A stretch of 64,000 bases of DNA from the NCBI RefSeq assembly GCF_029338315.1, contig NZ_CP119794.1, forward strand, positions 1,674,001-1,738,000, read 5' to 3'. Below the pieces are notes generated by a model. It ran no database searches, had not been told where the DNA came from, and saw only the letters and a program-made list of their open reading frames with translations. Origin of the DNA: Haloarcula regularis. GTDB lineage: Archaea > Halobacteriota > Halobacteria > Halobacteriales > Haloarculaceae. This document shows, piece after piece, positions 11,040 through 20,795 of the stretch; position 1 is the stretch's first letter; every line of letters begins with the position of its first letter. The translations under genes were made by a program, and so were the position numbers.

Positions 11040-12066
11040 TCACGGATCAATCTTCCCCAATACCGAATGACTTCCTTCCAAGATCTCGTATCCTTGTTCT
11101 GGCGTGACGGGAGGATTAGCTGAGGACTCTATCGAATTCAGGTATTGGTTGAGCAACGTCCCAAATCCAAAGAACAGATCTCCCTGAAGGGTATGGACAC
11201 CCGATTTCACTACTCCATATCCGAACTGTCCGATACCAGAGAGAGCGGTTTGAAGAACCTCCAATGGTGAATGACCTTTCTTGTCCAACATGAACAATGA
11301 TATCACGGAATATGTCTACTACAGCGAGACGTTTCGTTCCGCAAATTACGAAGAACCACTCGGAGAGAGGCGCATCGAATATCATTGAGAGCTGGCCTTG
11401 TCGGCCTTCAGTTCCTGTAAACGTAGCAGTTACCGAGTTCAGCGGTTGCCCGTCTCCTTCATTCTTCTGTGCGGTTGCATTCACAACTTCAAGATCGCCG
11501 ATGAACGCTTCGATGAGATAGAGTAGGTGCGGTGACTCATCAAAAAACAGCCCGCCAGGTAAATCGGTGTACCACGATGGAAGGTCACGTCGTGGACTAC
11601 TGAACTGAATCCCTTTCACATACCGAACGTCCCCGAATTTCCCTTGTTGCACGAGCTGGCGAGCTTTTCGGATCGAGCGTGAGTAGAGGAAATTATGAAC
11701 TATCCCCAGTTCAGCACTTGACCTTTCAGCTGCGGAAATCATATTCTCTGCGTCTTCCAACTCGACTGCCATTGGTTTCTCACAGAGGACATTCGTCCCT
11801 GTTTCGAGAGCCTCCACTGTGTATTCTGCGTGGGTGAACGGAGGTGTACTAATCGTGATTAAATCTAAATCTGAAGCAAGAAATGATTCGTAATCATCAT
11901 AGATATTCTGGATGTCGTTGTCTTCAGCAGTTTTCTCCGCGTTAGGCCAATGATGATCGTAGACTGTAGAAAGTGAGACCCGAGGGTTAGTCTGTAGTGC
12001 GGGTATATGACGTTCTTTAGCGATTGATCCACAACCGACGACACCGACTTCATACTTTCTAGTCAT
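11040..12066 (-). pseudogene. Gfo/Idh/MocA-family NAD(P)-dependent oxidoreductase, one frameshift
   Basis: The N-terminal Rossmann domain begins KYEVGVVGCGSIAKERHIPAL (G-x-G-x2-A-like). It has the hallmark ISTPPFTHAEYTVEALE and the catalytic-lysine motif VLCEKPMAV of this family near residue 97. The substrate domain follows with GGLFFDESPHLLYLIEAFIG. After 'VVDIFRDI' the frame changes. The correct C-terminus (11040-11306) reads ISLFMLDKKGHSPLEVLQTA to the natural end. The break sits at GATATC (11299-11304), where an added AT restores the frame. Members oxidise or epimerise sugar nucleotides, which fits a role in making a glycan precursor. The start codon overlaps the end of the upstream glycosyltransferase by eight bases, which indicates coupled expression. 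Confidence 0.82.
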
Positions 12067-13201
12067 TAGTAACTACCTGATTGTAGACTTGTATCACTCT
12101 TTCCGTCCGCTGCTCCCACGTGAGGTTTTCAGTGATGTATTCGCGGGCATTCGTTGCAAGTCTCGCTCGTAACTCGGCGTCGTCAAACAGCTTGATAACT
12201 GCCTGCGCTACTTCGTCTGGATTGCCCGGCTCCAGAAGAACGCCTGTTTCGTAATCGGTGACAACCTCCGGAACGCCGGCGATTGCCGTAACGACAGGCG
12301 GGACACCGGATGCCATTGCCTCAAGCATTGTAAGGGGTAGTCCCTCGGAGTAGGACGGCCGACAAAACACGCTTGCATGATCATACATCTCAGAGATGTC
12401 ATCAACGTAATCGTAAATCGTCACGGAATCAGAGAGACCAGAGGATTGAATCGTTTTCTGAACTTCCTCTCCCAGGGGGCCACTTCCTACGAGATGAATT
12501 TCCGCATCCGGATGGGTGTCCAAGATCGCTGGGAGTGCGGTCAGTAGATCTTGGATTCCATTGTTATGGACGAATCGTCCGATATACAAGAGTGATTTCC
12601 CGTTTGTTGAATTCGGTGAAAATTCGTCAACGTCTACTGCGTTCCGAACTACCGCCGTTCGCTTCGCCCCAAGTGATTGTGCAATCAGCTCGGCGGCAGC
12701 ACTGACACATATCACCTGTTCGCTCCGAGAAATCACGAACCGGCTTATCGTCTGCTCGAACGTCTTCGCTGCGGCACCACCGAGGCCGGAGATCATTCCG
12801 ATATCACCGAGATGAAGCGTAGTCACCAGTTCGTAATCTGCACGGATTGAGTAGAACGCAGCGAGTACTGAAGTATAGAAGAATCGGTTGTGGGCGTGTA
12901 CAATATCCGGCTGAAACTCTCGAAGAACCCCTCTGAACTCACGCAATGCGGAAACCGAAAACATACTCTGTAACCCAATAATGTCGGTGAGATCAAGAGC
13001 CGAAGCGGTGTAGCATGATATTTCGGGGACATCCTGCAGTTCGAAATCTCGGGTGCCGTCGTCTAACGTGAAGATCCCGACTTCGAACCCTTCGTCAACA
13101 AGGTGAAGCGCTAATTTCTGCACTACCTGTTCGACGCCGCCATCACTCGGCGGTAAATAGTCCGAAGTGAGAAGTATTCGATTCTCCGCGCCCTTGTTCA
13201 T
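12059..13201 (-). CDS. GT4 glycosyltransferase (GT-B), intact
   Basis: A complete 380-residue GT-B enzyme. The start MNKGAENRILLTSDYLPPSDG leads into GGVEQVVQKLALHLVDEG, the glycine loop of the acceptor domain. FQPDIVHAHNRFFYTS and QVICVSAAAELIAQSLG follow, then SLLYIGRFVHNNGIQDLLTAL at the start of the donor domain. FCRPSYSEGLPLTMLEAMASG carries the E-x7-E pattern that contacts the NDP-sugar. The protein ends with the usual amphipathic helix. It is the first gene of the co-oriented group running down to 8.6 kb. The exact donor is unknown. Nothing is missing, so it is likely active. Confidence 0.9.
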   Translation of the reverse strand: MNKGAENRILLTSDYLPPSDGGVEQVVQKLALHLVDEGFEVGIFTLDDGTRDFELQDVPEISCYTASALDLTDIIGLQSMFSVSALREFRGVLREFQPDIVHAHNRFFYTSVLAAFYSIRADYELVTTLHLGDIGMISGLGGAAAKTFEQTISRFVISRSEQVICVSAAAELIAQSLGAKRTAVVRNAVDVDEFSPNSTNGKSLLYIGRFVHNNGIQDLLTALPAILDTHPDAEIHLVGSGPLGEEVQKTIQSSGLSDSVTIYDYVDDISEMYDHASVFCRPSYSEGLPLTMLEAMASGVPPVVTAIAGVPEVVTDYETGVLLEPGNPDEVAQAVIKLFDDAELRARLATNAREYITENLTWEQRTERVIQVYNQVVTND

Positions 13202-13473
13202 AGAGTCAAGTAGATAGTCTCCACTAAAATAATAACTTGTCCTGGTTTGCTAAGCAGCCTATATCTAATCAACTACAGTTGCCGTACCGGCAATTCAACC
13301 CTGTTTTATAAGCCCACAGTCCCTCAGAACCCTATACACGTGCGAAATCGAGGGTCTGGGGCCAGAGGAAAGAACCAAACCACCGAGCCCTTTATAAGCG
13401 GCACGCCTAGCCTGCTCACGGCAAGGACCAGGGTCAACTAGTCGATTGCCTACATGTAATTAACTCAAGAAAG

Positions 13474-14679
13474 TTACTGTCGATCGGACGCGATCGTACT
13501 CATGAAGAACGCACTGAAGACGACTTGTAGTCCAAGAACAATCGCAGTGAACGCAATGATATCAGCCATGAACAGCGGCAGCCGAGTAAAGCCACTCGAC
13601 ACCCACCGGCTAGCGAGATACAGCGCATAGCCTGCGCCGGCACCGAACATCAACACCCCGGCCAGTGCACTCCGCTCCAACCGGAATTTTTCGACCAGCC
13701 AGTCAGTAACCGGATCGGACGGCCGTCGAATCGGGTCACTGGCAACCGTCGCAAAGACACCGAGGGAGACCACCTGGAAGCCGACAATCGAGAGCAGACT
13801 CCCGGCGATCATCGAGTGGGTCCCGAGACTGACCCCACCAATAGATATCCCACTAGCAGCGACGAGCATCAGTACGCCACCCAGGGCGGCCGTGACCAGC
13901 CCGGGGACCGAGAACAGATATCCCGGCGCGTTGATGAGCATGAACCGAACGTGGCGCCAGCCGTCCTGGAAACTGTCGAGCGTCTCCTCGCCTTCGCGCT
14001 CGTGATAGACGATCGGCACCTCCTCGATATCGAGCCCCTTGGCACCAGCGTCCATGATCATCTCGCTGGCGAACTCCATTCCGTCCGTTTCCAGATCGAG
14101 TGTCTCCAGCGCCTCCCTGGAAAACACGCGAAAGCCACTGTGAGCATCACTGACACCAGCATCGTAGAAGGCATTCAGGAACCGCGTCAGTAGCGGATTG
14201 CCAACGTACTGGTGCAGCGTCGGCATCGAGCCGTCACGAATCTCGCCTTCGAGACGGCTCCCCATACAGATGTCGGCCTCATCATCGAGCACCGGCTGAA
14301 GCAAGCGAGGGATCGCCTCGAAGTCGTAGGTCGTATCGGCGTCGCCCATGACGACGTAGTCACCGCGAACGCGATCGAACGCGTACTGGTACGCGTACCC
14401 GTAGCCGCCTTTGTCAGGTTCCACGACGATGGCGCCCATCGATTCGGCAATTTCAGGCGTCCGGTCCGTGGAACTATCACTGACCACAACCTCCCCCGGA
14501 ACCTGGAGCGCTGACAGTGCCGTCTCCACTCGCTCGATACACTCTGCGATACCCGCCTCTTCATTGAGCGTGGGCATCACCACGCTCACCACTGGTTTGA
14601 TGTCGCTATCTGCCGGGAGGAGCCAGGAATCTTCCTGCTTACCCCCCCTCCAATGTGGGTTGGATACCCACTGACTCAT
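13474..14679 (-). CDS. GT2 dolichyl-phosphate glycosyltransferase-like protein with C-terminal membrane domain
   Basis: A 401-residue protein. Residues about 28-260 form a GT2 (GT-A) domain: VVSVVMPTLNEEAGIAECIE, VVSDSSTDRTPEIAESMG, and YVVMGDADTTYDF with the DxD-like metal motif. GSRLEGEIRDGSMPTLHQYV and DAHSGFRVFSREAL are typical of dolichyl-phosphate-sugar synthases. Four hydrophobic segments follow (about residues 265-400). This architecture matches haloarchaeal enzymes that load hexoses onto dolichyl phosphate for N-glycosylation, such as the Agl group. The exact sugar is not deducible. It stands apart from the neighbouring operons, with about 270 bases on one side and 370 on the other. 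Confidence 0.85.
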   Translation of the reverse strand: MSQWVSNPHWRGGKQEDSWLLPADSDIKPVVSVVMPTLNEEAGIAECIERVETALSALQVPGEVVVSDSSTDRTPEIAESMGAIVVEPDKGGYGYAYQYAFDRVRGDYVVMGDADTTYDFEAIPRLLQPVLDDEADICMGSRLEGEIRDGSMPTLHQYVGNPLLTRFLNAFYDAGVSDAHSGFRVFSREALETLDLETDGMEFASEMIMDAGAKGLDIEEVPIVYHEREGEETLDSFQDGWRHVRFMLINAPGYLFSVPGLVTAALGGVLMLVAASGISIGGVSLGTHSMIAGSLLSIVGFQVVSLGVFATVASDPIRRPSDPVTDWLVEKFRLERSALAGVLMFGAGAGYALYLASRWVSSGFTRLPLFMADIIAFTAIVLGLQVVFSAFFMSTIASDRQ

Positions 14680-15050
14680 CGATAGCCTTACTCATAGACT
14701 ATCGATCTGAAGTCCGTGTCCGGGTACTCGGACCGGCAACGATATTCACTACCCACCACTATGCTCCCAGCCAAGCCATGCTGACGTTCTAACATATTAT
14801 GTATTCCCCACATACCACTTAATATCCCACTACACCCTGGAAATTCTTATTTACAATATTGTTTGTAGGTATGGTAATATAGTTTCGGAAACGTGCAGGA
14901 TGGGGGCATTCGAGCTTCTGACGACTGGGTACGCCGAATTCAACCGATTCAGTGAAAATCAGGACCCAAGAGAGACATCGACGATGGAGTTTCAATTAGT
15001 AATCCAATAGTTCCGAGTGCCTACCACCGGATGGACAGGCCAAATGCGAT
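14680..15050. other. Intergenic region between GT2 gene and ABC permease
   Basis: No gene is visible. The AT-rich stretch at 14795-14880 contains several TATA-like runs (for example tattatgtattc near 14797) that could hold the promoter of the GT2 gene on the minus strand. I see no repeat or RNA gene. Confidence 0.4.
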
Positions 15051-16277
15051 TCACGACTGGAGTGTTTCGAGCGTGCTCGCGCGGGTAAGATAGAGACTCG
15101 CAGCAGCTGCACTCACGACGCTTACACAGAGTGCGATCACAAACCCACCAATCAAAATCCGCTGAGAGAGCGACACGACGTTTTCGAACCCGGTTACGGC
15201 GACTACAATCTCGTTAACGGCCATCGTGCCTGGAATCGCCAGGCCCACCCCAAGTGCACCACCAACTCCACCAATCAGGAGTGTCTTCAGCAGTAAGAGC
15301 GCCGAAAGCGACGTTTGTGACAGCCCGAGTGCCTGCAGCGCTGCAAACGTCTGTCGGCGTTGGTAGACAAACGAGAGCTGGAGATTCATCGTCAGGAGAA
15401 TCCCCGCAACCACTGCCAGCAACACTAGACTCGCCCCACTGGCGATGACGACGACTTTGTCTTCGAGCGTTGCCCGCAACTGCTCTTGATTCGTCCGGAC
15501 AGTATACGCAGGATAGGCTTGCTGCAGGTCGCTCTGTACCGCGGTCGCGTTGGCACCGTCCTGGAGTCGTATCGAGATGAACGTGCCTCGGTCACTGGCC
15601 GTCGTGCCCGTGACCTCCTGCAACTCGCTGAGGTGGAGCGTTACCGTTGGCGCCCCGACGAATCGTGAATACGTCGGTGAGATGCCGACGACGGTGAACT
15701 CGTTTCGACTGGCAGTCGCCAGTGTCCCCCCGATGTAGAGCGTGTCGTTGACCGAGACGTTCAGTAGTCGAGCTGTACGCTGGTCGATGACGACCTCGTG
15801 AGACATCGGTCCGTCGTAGGTTCCCTCAGCGTAGTGACGATCTCGGGTCTGGAATCCCCGTCCCTCGGAGATAGAAACAGAGGGACCCTGCGCTGGCGCC
15901 CCGGCACCGATGAGGGTCTCGAACTCGGTCGTGTTCTTGCCGACGTACACAGTCTGGAAGGCCATGGGGACAGCCGTCGCGACATCATCGCGTTGTGCAA
16001 TCTCGGCAGCGACAGTGTGGGAATCGATGAGTGTGTTCTCGAACCCGCCGACGGTACCGGGACGCAACTCGAGTGGACCACCAGTCACCCAGAGGTCGCG
16101 GCCAGACTGGTCGAATTTCTGTTGGCCGGTTTCGACGACTCCGATCCCCACACTGGTGAGCATGACGATGGAGAGGACCGCCATCGCGACACCGAGTATC
16201 GCGAGCGCCGTCCGGAGCCGTTCGTGTCGTAACTGGGCAATCGCAATCCCGACCATCGCACGAAAGCGTGACAGCAT
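15051..16277 (-). CDS. ABC transporter permease (FtsX/MacB type), second permease
   Basis: A 408-residue permease with the MacB/FtsX layout. An N-terminal helix (LRTALAILGVAMAVLSIVML) is followed by a large extracytoplasmic domain of about 230 residues (MacB_PCD-like). Three C-terminal helices complete it, around ASLVLLAVVAGILLTMNLQ, LIGGVGGALGVGLAIPGTMA and ILIGGFVIALCVSVVSAAAA. ATG at 16277 is chosen because it overlaps the stop of the upstream permease as TGATG; a longer in-frame extension upstream looks like read-through. It pairs with the next gene and the ATPase. The family exports peptides or lipoproteins or works mechanically at the envelope. The cargo is unknown. Confidence 0.88.
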   Translation of the reverse strand: MLSRFRAMVGIAIAQLRHERLRTALAILGVAMAVLSIVMLTSVGIGVVETGQQKFDQSGRDLWVTGGPLELRPGTVGGFENTLIDSHTVAAEIAQRDDVATAVPMAFQTVYVGKNTTEFETLIGAGAPAQGPSVSISEGRGFQTRDRHYAEGTYDGPMSHEVVIDQRTARLLNVSVNDTLYIGGTLATASRNEFTVVGISPTYSRFVGAPTVTLHLSELQEVTGTTASDRGTFISIRLQDGANATAVQSDLQQAYPAYTVRTNQEQLRATLEDKVVVIASGASLVLLAVVAGILLTMNLQLSFVYQRRQTFAALQALGLSQTSLSALLLLKTLLIGGVGGALGVGLAIPGTMAVNEIVVAVTGFENVVSLSQRILIGGFVIALCVSVVSAAAASLYLTRASTLETLQS

Positions 16278-17500
16278 CAGGAGAGCACCTCCAGCATGCC
16301 GGTTCGCCGGGTCAACCAGACGGGATACACGGCACCGACGATGCCGATACACAGGGCCACGATCAATGCATAGCCCGCTAACTCGGGCTGGAACAGGGCG
16401 ATGGTATCGACGCCAGCGTACGTCTGGGCCAGCTCATTGACTCCGCCTATCGCGAGGAAACCGAGGAGAATACCGACGAGACCACCCACAATCGATATCA
16501 GCACCGTCTCGGCGGCGATCAGGACTGACCGCGAACGACTCGAGACGCCGATCGCCGCGAGCGTCCCGAGCTGGCGTCGGTCGGCACTCACCTCCAGTCC
16601 CATGAGCGTCGTCACGAACAGCACACCGACGAACACTGCTGAAAAGAACGCCGCGAGGGCTACGGCGAGCGGGAGATTCGACGTCGAGACTTGCTGTGCC
16701 GAAAGGCCGCTCCGCGTCACGACCGTCGTCTGGGGATAGCGCCCTTCGATTTGCTGGCGAACGGCCGGGTCGTTCGTGCTGACGAGCAACTGATCGGCTG
16801 CATCGCCGTTTGCACTCCCGGTGAGTGACTGAAGTTCGCTCAAGTGAACGAGCATGACCGGGACGGTTCCGCCGGCAGTCTGAGCGCCACCGGCAGAGAC
16901 GTTCGCGACAGTGAACGACCGATTGGTATTCGAGCGCGCCAGGGACAGTCGCTCGCCAGTCGAGGTATTGGTGAGTGTCGCTGCAGCGTCGTTCAACACC
17001 GCTTCACCTGTCCAGGGGCCGTCGTATTGGCCGTCGGCATAGTGTGGGTCGCCCGGCGTGAGGGCGTCGGCCGGCAGTCCAAGCACTTCCGCGCCTGCCT
17101 GTGGTATGATGCCGACGGTGAGTACGTAGGTCCGTTCACCAGTTTGTTGGTCGGTAAGCGGCACGAGTTCCAGCAGGACAGGGGTAGCATACTCCACACG
17201 CTCGTCACTCGCGATCTCCGCATTGGTCCGATGCACATCGCCCAACTGCACACCGCCAGTCGAGATCGCAATCGACTCGACGTTCGCCTGCTCGGGGACG
17301 ACCCAGTAATCGACACCCTCGCTCTGGACGACGGATTGCGACGCGAGCCCCAGGGAGACGCCGGTCACGGCGACCATCAGCCCCACGGCAAGCCCGACAC
17401 CGAGGACACTCAGGAGCACGCGCTGTGGGGCAATCCGAAACCGACCGAGAACGCGATACATCGCGACGCCGATCAGTGAGCGTAGCCGTCGGCCACACAT
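16277..17500 (-). CDS. ABC transporter permease (FtsX/MacB type), first permease
   Basis: A permease of about 407 residues, paralogous in plan to its downstream neighbour. The N-terminal helix is [22 protein letters not shown] long outer domain follows, with the pattern [16 protein letters not shown]. Three C-terminal helices include [17 protein letters not shown] and [23 protein letters not shown] at 17500 overlaps the TGA of the ATPase gene (TGATG), and its own stop overlaps the next ATG in the same way. The three genes are therefore translationally coupled in the order ATPase, permease, permease. Two different permeases imply a heterodimeric channel. Substrate unknown. Confidence 0.88.
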   Translation of the reverse strand: MCGRRLRSLIGVAMYRVLGRFRIAPQRVLLSVLGVGLAVGLMVAVTGVSLGLASQSVVQSEGVDYWVVPEQANVESIAISTGGVQLGDVHRTNAEIASDERVEYATPVLLELVPLTDQQTGERTYVLTVGIIPQAGAEVLGLPADALTPGDPHYADGQYDGPWTGEAVLNDAAATLTNTSTGERLSLARSNTNRSFTVANVSAGGAQTAGGTVPVMLVHLSELQSLTGSANGDAADQLLVSTNDPAVRQQIEGRYPQTTVVTRSGLSAQQVSTSNLPLAVALAAFFSAVFVGVLFVTTLMGLEVSADRRQLGTLAAIGVSSRSRSVLIAAETVLISIVGGLVGILLGFLAIGGVNELAQTYAGVDTIALFQPELAGYALIVALCIGIVGAVYPVWLTRRTGMLEVLS

Positions 17501-18240
17501 CACTGCCTCCGTGCGACCTGGCCGTCGCGAAGTGAGATGACCCGGTCACAGACGTCCAGTGCCTGCTGGTCGTGCGACGCCAGCACGACGCCCTGTTCGT
17601 CAGCAACGTCGACCAGCAGGTCGAGCACCCGCTCTCCGGATTCTGAGTCCAGTTCACCTGTCGGTTCGTCAGCGACGACCAGCGACGGGTCAGTCACCAG
17701 CGCTCGTGCAATGGCGACGCGTTGTTGCTCGCCACCCGAGAGTTGGCCAGGCTTGTGCGTGACACGCTCCTCGAGCCCGACAGCCTCGAGCAATGACTCG
17801 GCCCGCTCCCGGCGTGTGCGTTTCCCGACCCCACGTTCGACGAGCGGGAGGGCGACATTTGCACGGGCCGAGAGCGCATCTAACAGGTGGAATCGCTGAA
17901 AGACGATCCCGACGGTTTCGAGTCGCAGTCGTGCTCGTTGCCGGCCAGAAAGCGGCTCGATGTCTGTGCCGTCGAGTTCGAGGGTGCCAGCAGTGGGCAC
18001 ATCGAGACCAGCTAGAAGATGCAAGAGCGTCGACTTGCCACTGCCACTCGGACCTGCAATTCCGACGACTTCACCACGCTCGATGGCCATCGAGACGGAA
18101 TCCAGTGCGCGAACTGTCGGTGCCTGAGAACTGCTGAAGAACCCACTGCTGCCGCGAGTGTAGTCGCGAGTGAGGCCGCGGCCTTGGACCACCGGCGTGG
18201 CAGACGCAGAAGTGGAGGGCGTCTGGGTTCGCTGGGACAT
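17500..18240 (-). CDS. ABC transporter ATP-binding protein (LolD/MacB type)
   Basis: About 246 residues, with every ABC motif present: Walker [11 protein letters not shown]-loop IVFQRFHLL, signature [15 protein letters not shown], Walker [14 protein letters not shown] and the H-loop [10 protein letters not shown]. The PTGELDS form is typical of the LolD/MacB/FtsE subgroup that works with FtsX-like permeases. ATG at 18240 (MSQRTQ) is preferred over one five codons upstream. It is the promoter-proximal gene of the operon. A low-complexity N-terminal stretch of serine, threonine and alanine precedes the domain. Cytoplasmic, membrane-associated, energises export. Confidence 0.92.
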   Translation of the reverse strand: MSQRTQTPSTSASATPVVQGRGLTRDYTRGSSGFFSSSQAPTVRALDSVSMAIERGEVVGIAGPSGSGKSTLLHLLAGLDVPTAGTLELDGTDIEPLSGRQRARLRLETVGIVFQRFHLLDALSARANVALPLVERGVGKRTRRERAESLLEAVGLEERVTHKPGQLSGGEQQRVAIARALVTDPSLVVADEPTGELDSESGERVLDLLVDVADEQGVVLASHDQQALDVCDRVISLRDGQVARRQ

Positions 18241-18677
18241 TATATATCGGTACATTCACCACCAGAAATAATTCTTGGGTATCGAAACGGGACTCCTTGC
18301 TCGGACCTTATTCTCACATGGTGACCGAGCGATATGAAAATTGAATAACAAGTGTACTCTTGAAATACTGTTGTCATGAGGTGTCAAGTCCAGTTATCGA
18401 CGGTTAGAGCCATGGTTCTGCGCATCGGTAGAGATTCGGTAACAAATGTGTACACAATAGACCAACAGTCTACCAGCAAGCCAAGTTCGAGATGCACTAC
18501 CCAGACACGGTGTGAGGTAGGTTCAGATTGGGCAAGTATAGATATGAATTGTTTAATAAGATGTCTGAATAGTGGCCTATTCGATTCTAACTCACAAGAA
18601 CAATCCCAATCAGCCCATCTTCAGAGCACAGTGTTGAGATACCACACTTCAAGTGCACCCTTGTCAAAGTGGCTGGC
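18241..18677. other. Intergenic stretch upstream of the ABC operon
   Basis: No supportable gene on either strand. It carries the promoter region for the minus-strand ABC operon (AT-rich around 18240-18270) and ends where the truncated VirB4 copy begins. This marks the left edge of the accessory region. Confidence 0.4.
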
Positions 18678-19118
18678 TTAGTCAGACGTGCCACCAATCG
18701 CATCAGCCTCGAACCCACTCGCACGAACTCGGAGCGGGAACCACCCTTCTTCGTCGATACCCAACAACGCCTCAGAGTGCCCATCTTCTGTGTTTCCAGC
18801 TTTTGCCGTCCGGACCCAGTTCACCTCTCGCTCGCTCAGGTCGAACCACTCGGCTAACTTCTCGGCCTCTTCGTTCACGCGATGAATCAGGGTCATCGAA
18901 CAGAGACTGGCGATCGTCCGGGCCTCCCGGCGTCAGGGCAAACTCCCCGCCGGTCTGTGTGATGAAGTGAAGCGAGAGGTCGTAGTGTCGCGAATGTCGA
19001 ACAGCCGTCTCGAGGAAATCGAGCGACGTCGTATCAGCCATCAGATAGTGTGCCTCGTCGATCGCGAAGATGACGCGTTTCTCCGTCTGCTTTGCTCGCT
19101 CGGAGACGGCAGTCAACA
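18678..19118 (-). pseudogene. C-terminal fragment of a VirB4-like conjugation ATPase (second copy)
   Basis: This stretch encodes the last roughly 145 residues of the VirB4-like ATPase found complete at 24891-26870. It includes the Walker B region RVIFAIDEAHYLMAD, the HFITQTGGEFALTP segment and the tail LSEREVNWVRTAKAGN. The nucleotide match to 24891-25320 is very high by eye. One extra G near 18922 shifts the frame between 'FALTP' and 'MTLIHR'. The Walker A half is missing entirely. It looks like a break or recombination scar of a related conjugative element, not a gene. Confidence 0.85.
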
Positions 19119-19195
19119 TACTGGTTCTTCTCAATGACGCGGAGACAAACTGCGGAGTCCGGTCGAATCGTCTATGCGCGGCGGTCGTAGCCTGA

Positions 19196-19606
19196 TTACC
19201 CGCTCGAACTGTCGTACATTGCTTCGAACGCCTGTTCACCGCGGATTAGCTCGTCGACGCCGTCGGTGAGCGTCACTTCGCCAAACACGGTCGCCCGGTA
19301 ATATGTGTATAGCCCGTCCTGTCCGCGTTCCGTGCGCTGGCGCTTCTCGACGAGGCCAACGTCGACGAGTTTGTTGAGGTGATAGTGGAGCGTACTGTCG
19401 TCGATATCGAGTGCATCCTCAAGTTCCTTCGGACTCATTTCACCGCTGTGGACGAGCCGATAGAGAATCTCGTAGCGGGTGCGGTGGCCGACAGCGGCGT
19501 GCATATTGAGGTACTCGTCGAGACTGAGGACACTCTCCTCGGGCAGCAGGTCTGCCGGGTCGTCCGGGGCATCGCCGCGAACCGTCCGCGTTTGATCCGT
19601 CGACAT
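19196..19606 (-). CDS. Winged-helix ArsR-type transcriptional regulator
   Basis: A 136-residue protein. Residues about 30-100 form a winged helix: HAAVGHRTRYEILYRLVHSG, MSPKELEDALDIDDSTLHYHL as the recognition helix, and VDVGLVEKRQRTERGQDGLY as the wing. The C-terminus VFGEVTLTDGVDELIRGEQAF resembles other small haloarchaeal regulators found near mobile regions. It is divergent from the gene at 19704, and the shared 97-base space holds TATA-like sequences for both strands, so it probably controls itself and that neighbour. No ligand-binding cysteines are seen, so metal sensing is not indicated. Confidence 0.85.
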   Translation of the reverse strand: MSTDQTRTVRGDAPDDPADLLPEESVLSLDEYLNMHAAVGHRTRYEILYRLVHSGEMSPKELEDALDIDDSTLHYHLNKLVDVGLVEKRQRTERGQDGLYTYYRATVFGEVTLTDGVDELIRGEQAFEAMYDSSSG

Positions 19607-19654
19607 CGTACGTCAAGGTACGAGCTGGAAACGCTTAGTCGTTGTCAAGCCAAG

Positions 19655-19701
19655 AATTCTTAAAAACACCGCTTTTTATATATACTCACTGGATAGGAGG
19701 G
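19655..19701 (+). promoter_or_regulatory. Divergent promoter region; TATA box and strong RBS for the 19704 gene
   Basis: The run tttttatatatac at about 19672-19684 is a good archaeal TATA box about 25 bases ahead of the expected transcript start. GGAGGG at 19696-19701 is a clear Shine-Dalgarno just before ATG 19704. On the other strand TTTTTAAGAATTC (near 19655-19668) could serve the divergent regulator. Confidence 0.55.
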
Positions 19702-19703
19702 CT

Positions 19704-20323
19704 ATGGCCGTCGAGATAACACGTGAACTGATCGCTGACCGGCTCGGGCGTGTGACATACGACCGTTTCTCTTTTATTTGATGGGGCCGTACAAATCGTT
19801 CAACCTCAATTACGTCCTCAGCGAGGAGGAACGCCGCGATATCGAGATTGACAATCTCCCGGGCCCCTTACGCCGGCTCTTTCGGAATAAGGATGACATC
19901 AACGCGGCGCAGGCACTCTTGCGACGCGTCCAAGGAGCACTCAGAACAGATCCGGGTGTGAATGCGTTTCTCGCGCTCGACGTCGACATCGATACTGACG
20001 ACGTCGATGCGATGACCCAGAGTATCGAATACGCCCGATGTAGCAACGCGACCGCGTTCATCGTGCCGTTCCTCGGCCACAACTTCGGCGTCGGGGAAGA
20101 AGCCGGCAGCATCCTGGAGAATATCGCCGATGTACACGGTGATCGGTTGGTTTTTGTCCACGAGGACGACGTGACGAGTGCGATGATCCGGTCGGCATCA
20201 GTCAGGTGGGATTTGCGCGTCGAGTCCTACGAGACTGAGGACGAACTCGTGGCCAAACTACGGCGGTTCGCCGGTGGGATAATGCACTGCGAACGACGTG
20301 GAGAGCTCGAGCAACTGGAGTAA
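19704..20323 (+). pseudogene. Conserved alpha/beta protein (DUF7509-like; nucleoside 2-deoxyribosyltransferase/TIR-like pattern), one frameshift
   Basis: The strong RBS leads into a 25-codon frame ending RVTYDRFSFI. The next frame starts with ATG inside the stop (TGATG) at 19781. One more T in the run at 19772-19775 would fuse them as 'YDRFSFYLMGPYKSFNLNY', which I believe is the natural N-terminus. The 'FYLMGPY' strand, the central VNAFLALDVDIDTDDVDAM, and NATAFIVPFLGHNFGVGEEAG follow the order of nucleoside 2-deoxyribosyltransferase-like domains (strand with GP, later a Gly-rich loop with a key Glu). The joined length is about 206 residues. The function is not known to me. The divergent HTH gene is its likely regulator. 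A defence or nucleotide-processing role is only an inference. Confidence 0.6.
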
Positions 20324-20429
20324 CACCCACCCACACACCATGCACCGAGTGAAACAATGCTCTAGTCAGTCGCTACAGCTCTGATGCTGCCAGTGCTTGC
20401 GTTACAATCGCTGGATCCCGAAGCAATCG

Positions 20430-20795
20430 GTGCTCGAGGTGACATCCTCCTACGAGTAAACTCGTGGGCTTCCCACGCCCGCACTGCAACGCGCTGGTTT
20501 GGGAACTTACGTTTACGACCCGACACGCCGATGGGAGTGCCACGCCCCCCGTTACTCGTATCCCGTGAAGGACTCCGAGTTATCTGGTTGTTTAACGTCG
20601 GTCTGGTCGTCCGAAGGCTTACGTTTTGATGAGGCAAACACCAAGTCAACTGCCAGTTTTCGGACGGTCAATCACGACGGGAGACCGTCGCAACGACAAC
20701 CACAGAAACGACGTGTGGGCACTCAACTGTTGCGGTTTCAGTGGTTGCGAACCGTGCGGCGATTCATCCCACGACTGCAGTCGTGGATTTTCTCG
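20430..20795 (-). mobile_element. Non-autonomous IS1341/IS605-type element (about 365 bp, no transposase)
   Basis: Both ends look like those of the complete TnpB elements in this window, but nothing between them codes for protein. Read on the minus strand, the left end has 'GAGAAAATCC' then an 18-base perfect palindrome CCACGACTGCAGTCGTGG (about 20767-20784) and 'GATGAATC'. The right end has a hairpin around ACGAGTTTACTCGT followed by 'GGAGGATGTC' (about 20428-20455). Compare the left ends at 24718-24745 and 36232-36262 and the right ends at 23233-23262 and 37765-37800. It is probably an internally deleted copy that keeps ends and perhaps the guide-RNA-like region. Confidence 0.6.

Noticed and set aside
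13202..13473. tRNA or small RNA gene in this intergenic interval
   Set aside because: Short inverted repeats exist, but no cloverleaf with the conserved T-loop sequence could be found.
19704..19781. A 25-codon leader peptide gene regulating its neighbour
   Set aside because: The reading joins smoothly to the next gene after one added T, and similar breaks occur throughout, so a frameshift is more likely than a leader.
20430..20795. CRISPR array or repeats
   Set aside because: Only terminal hairpins are present; there is no regular repeat-spacer structure here or elsewhere in the window.
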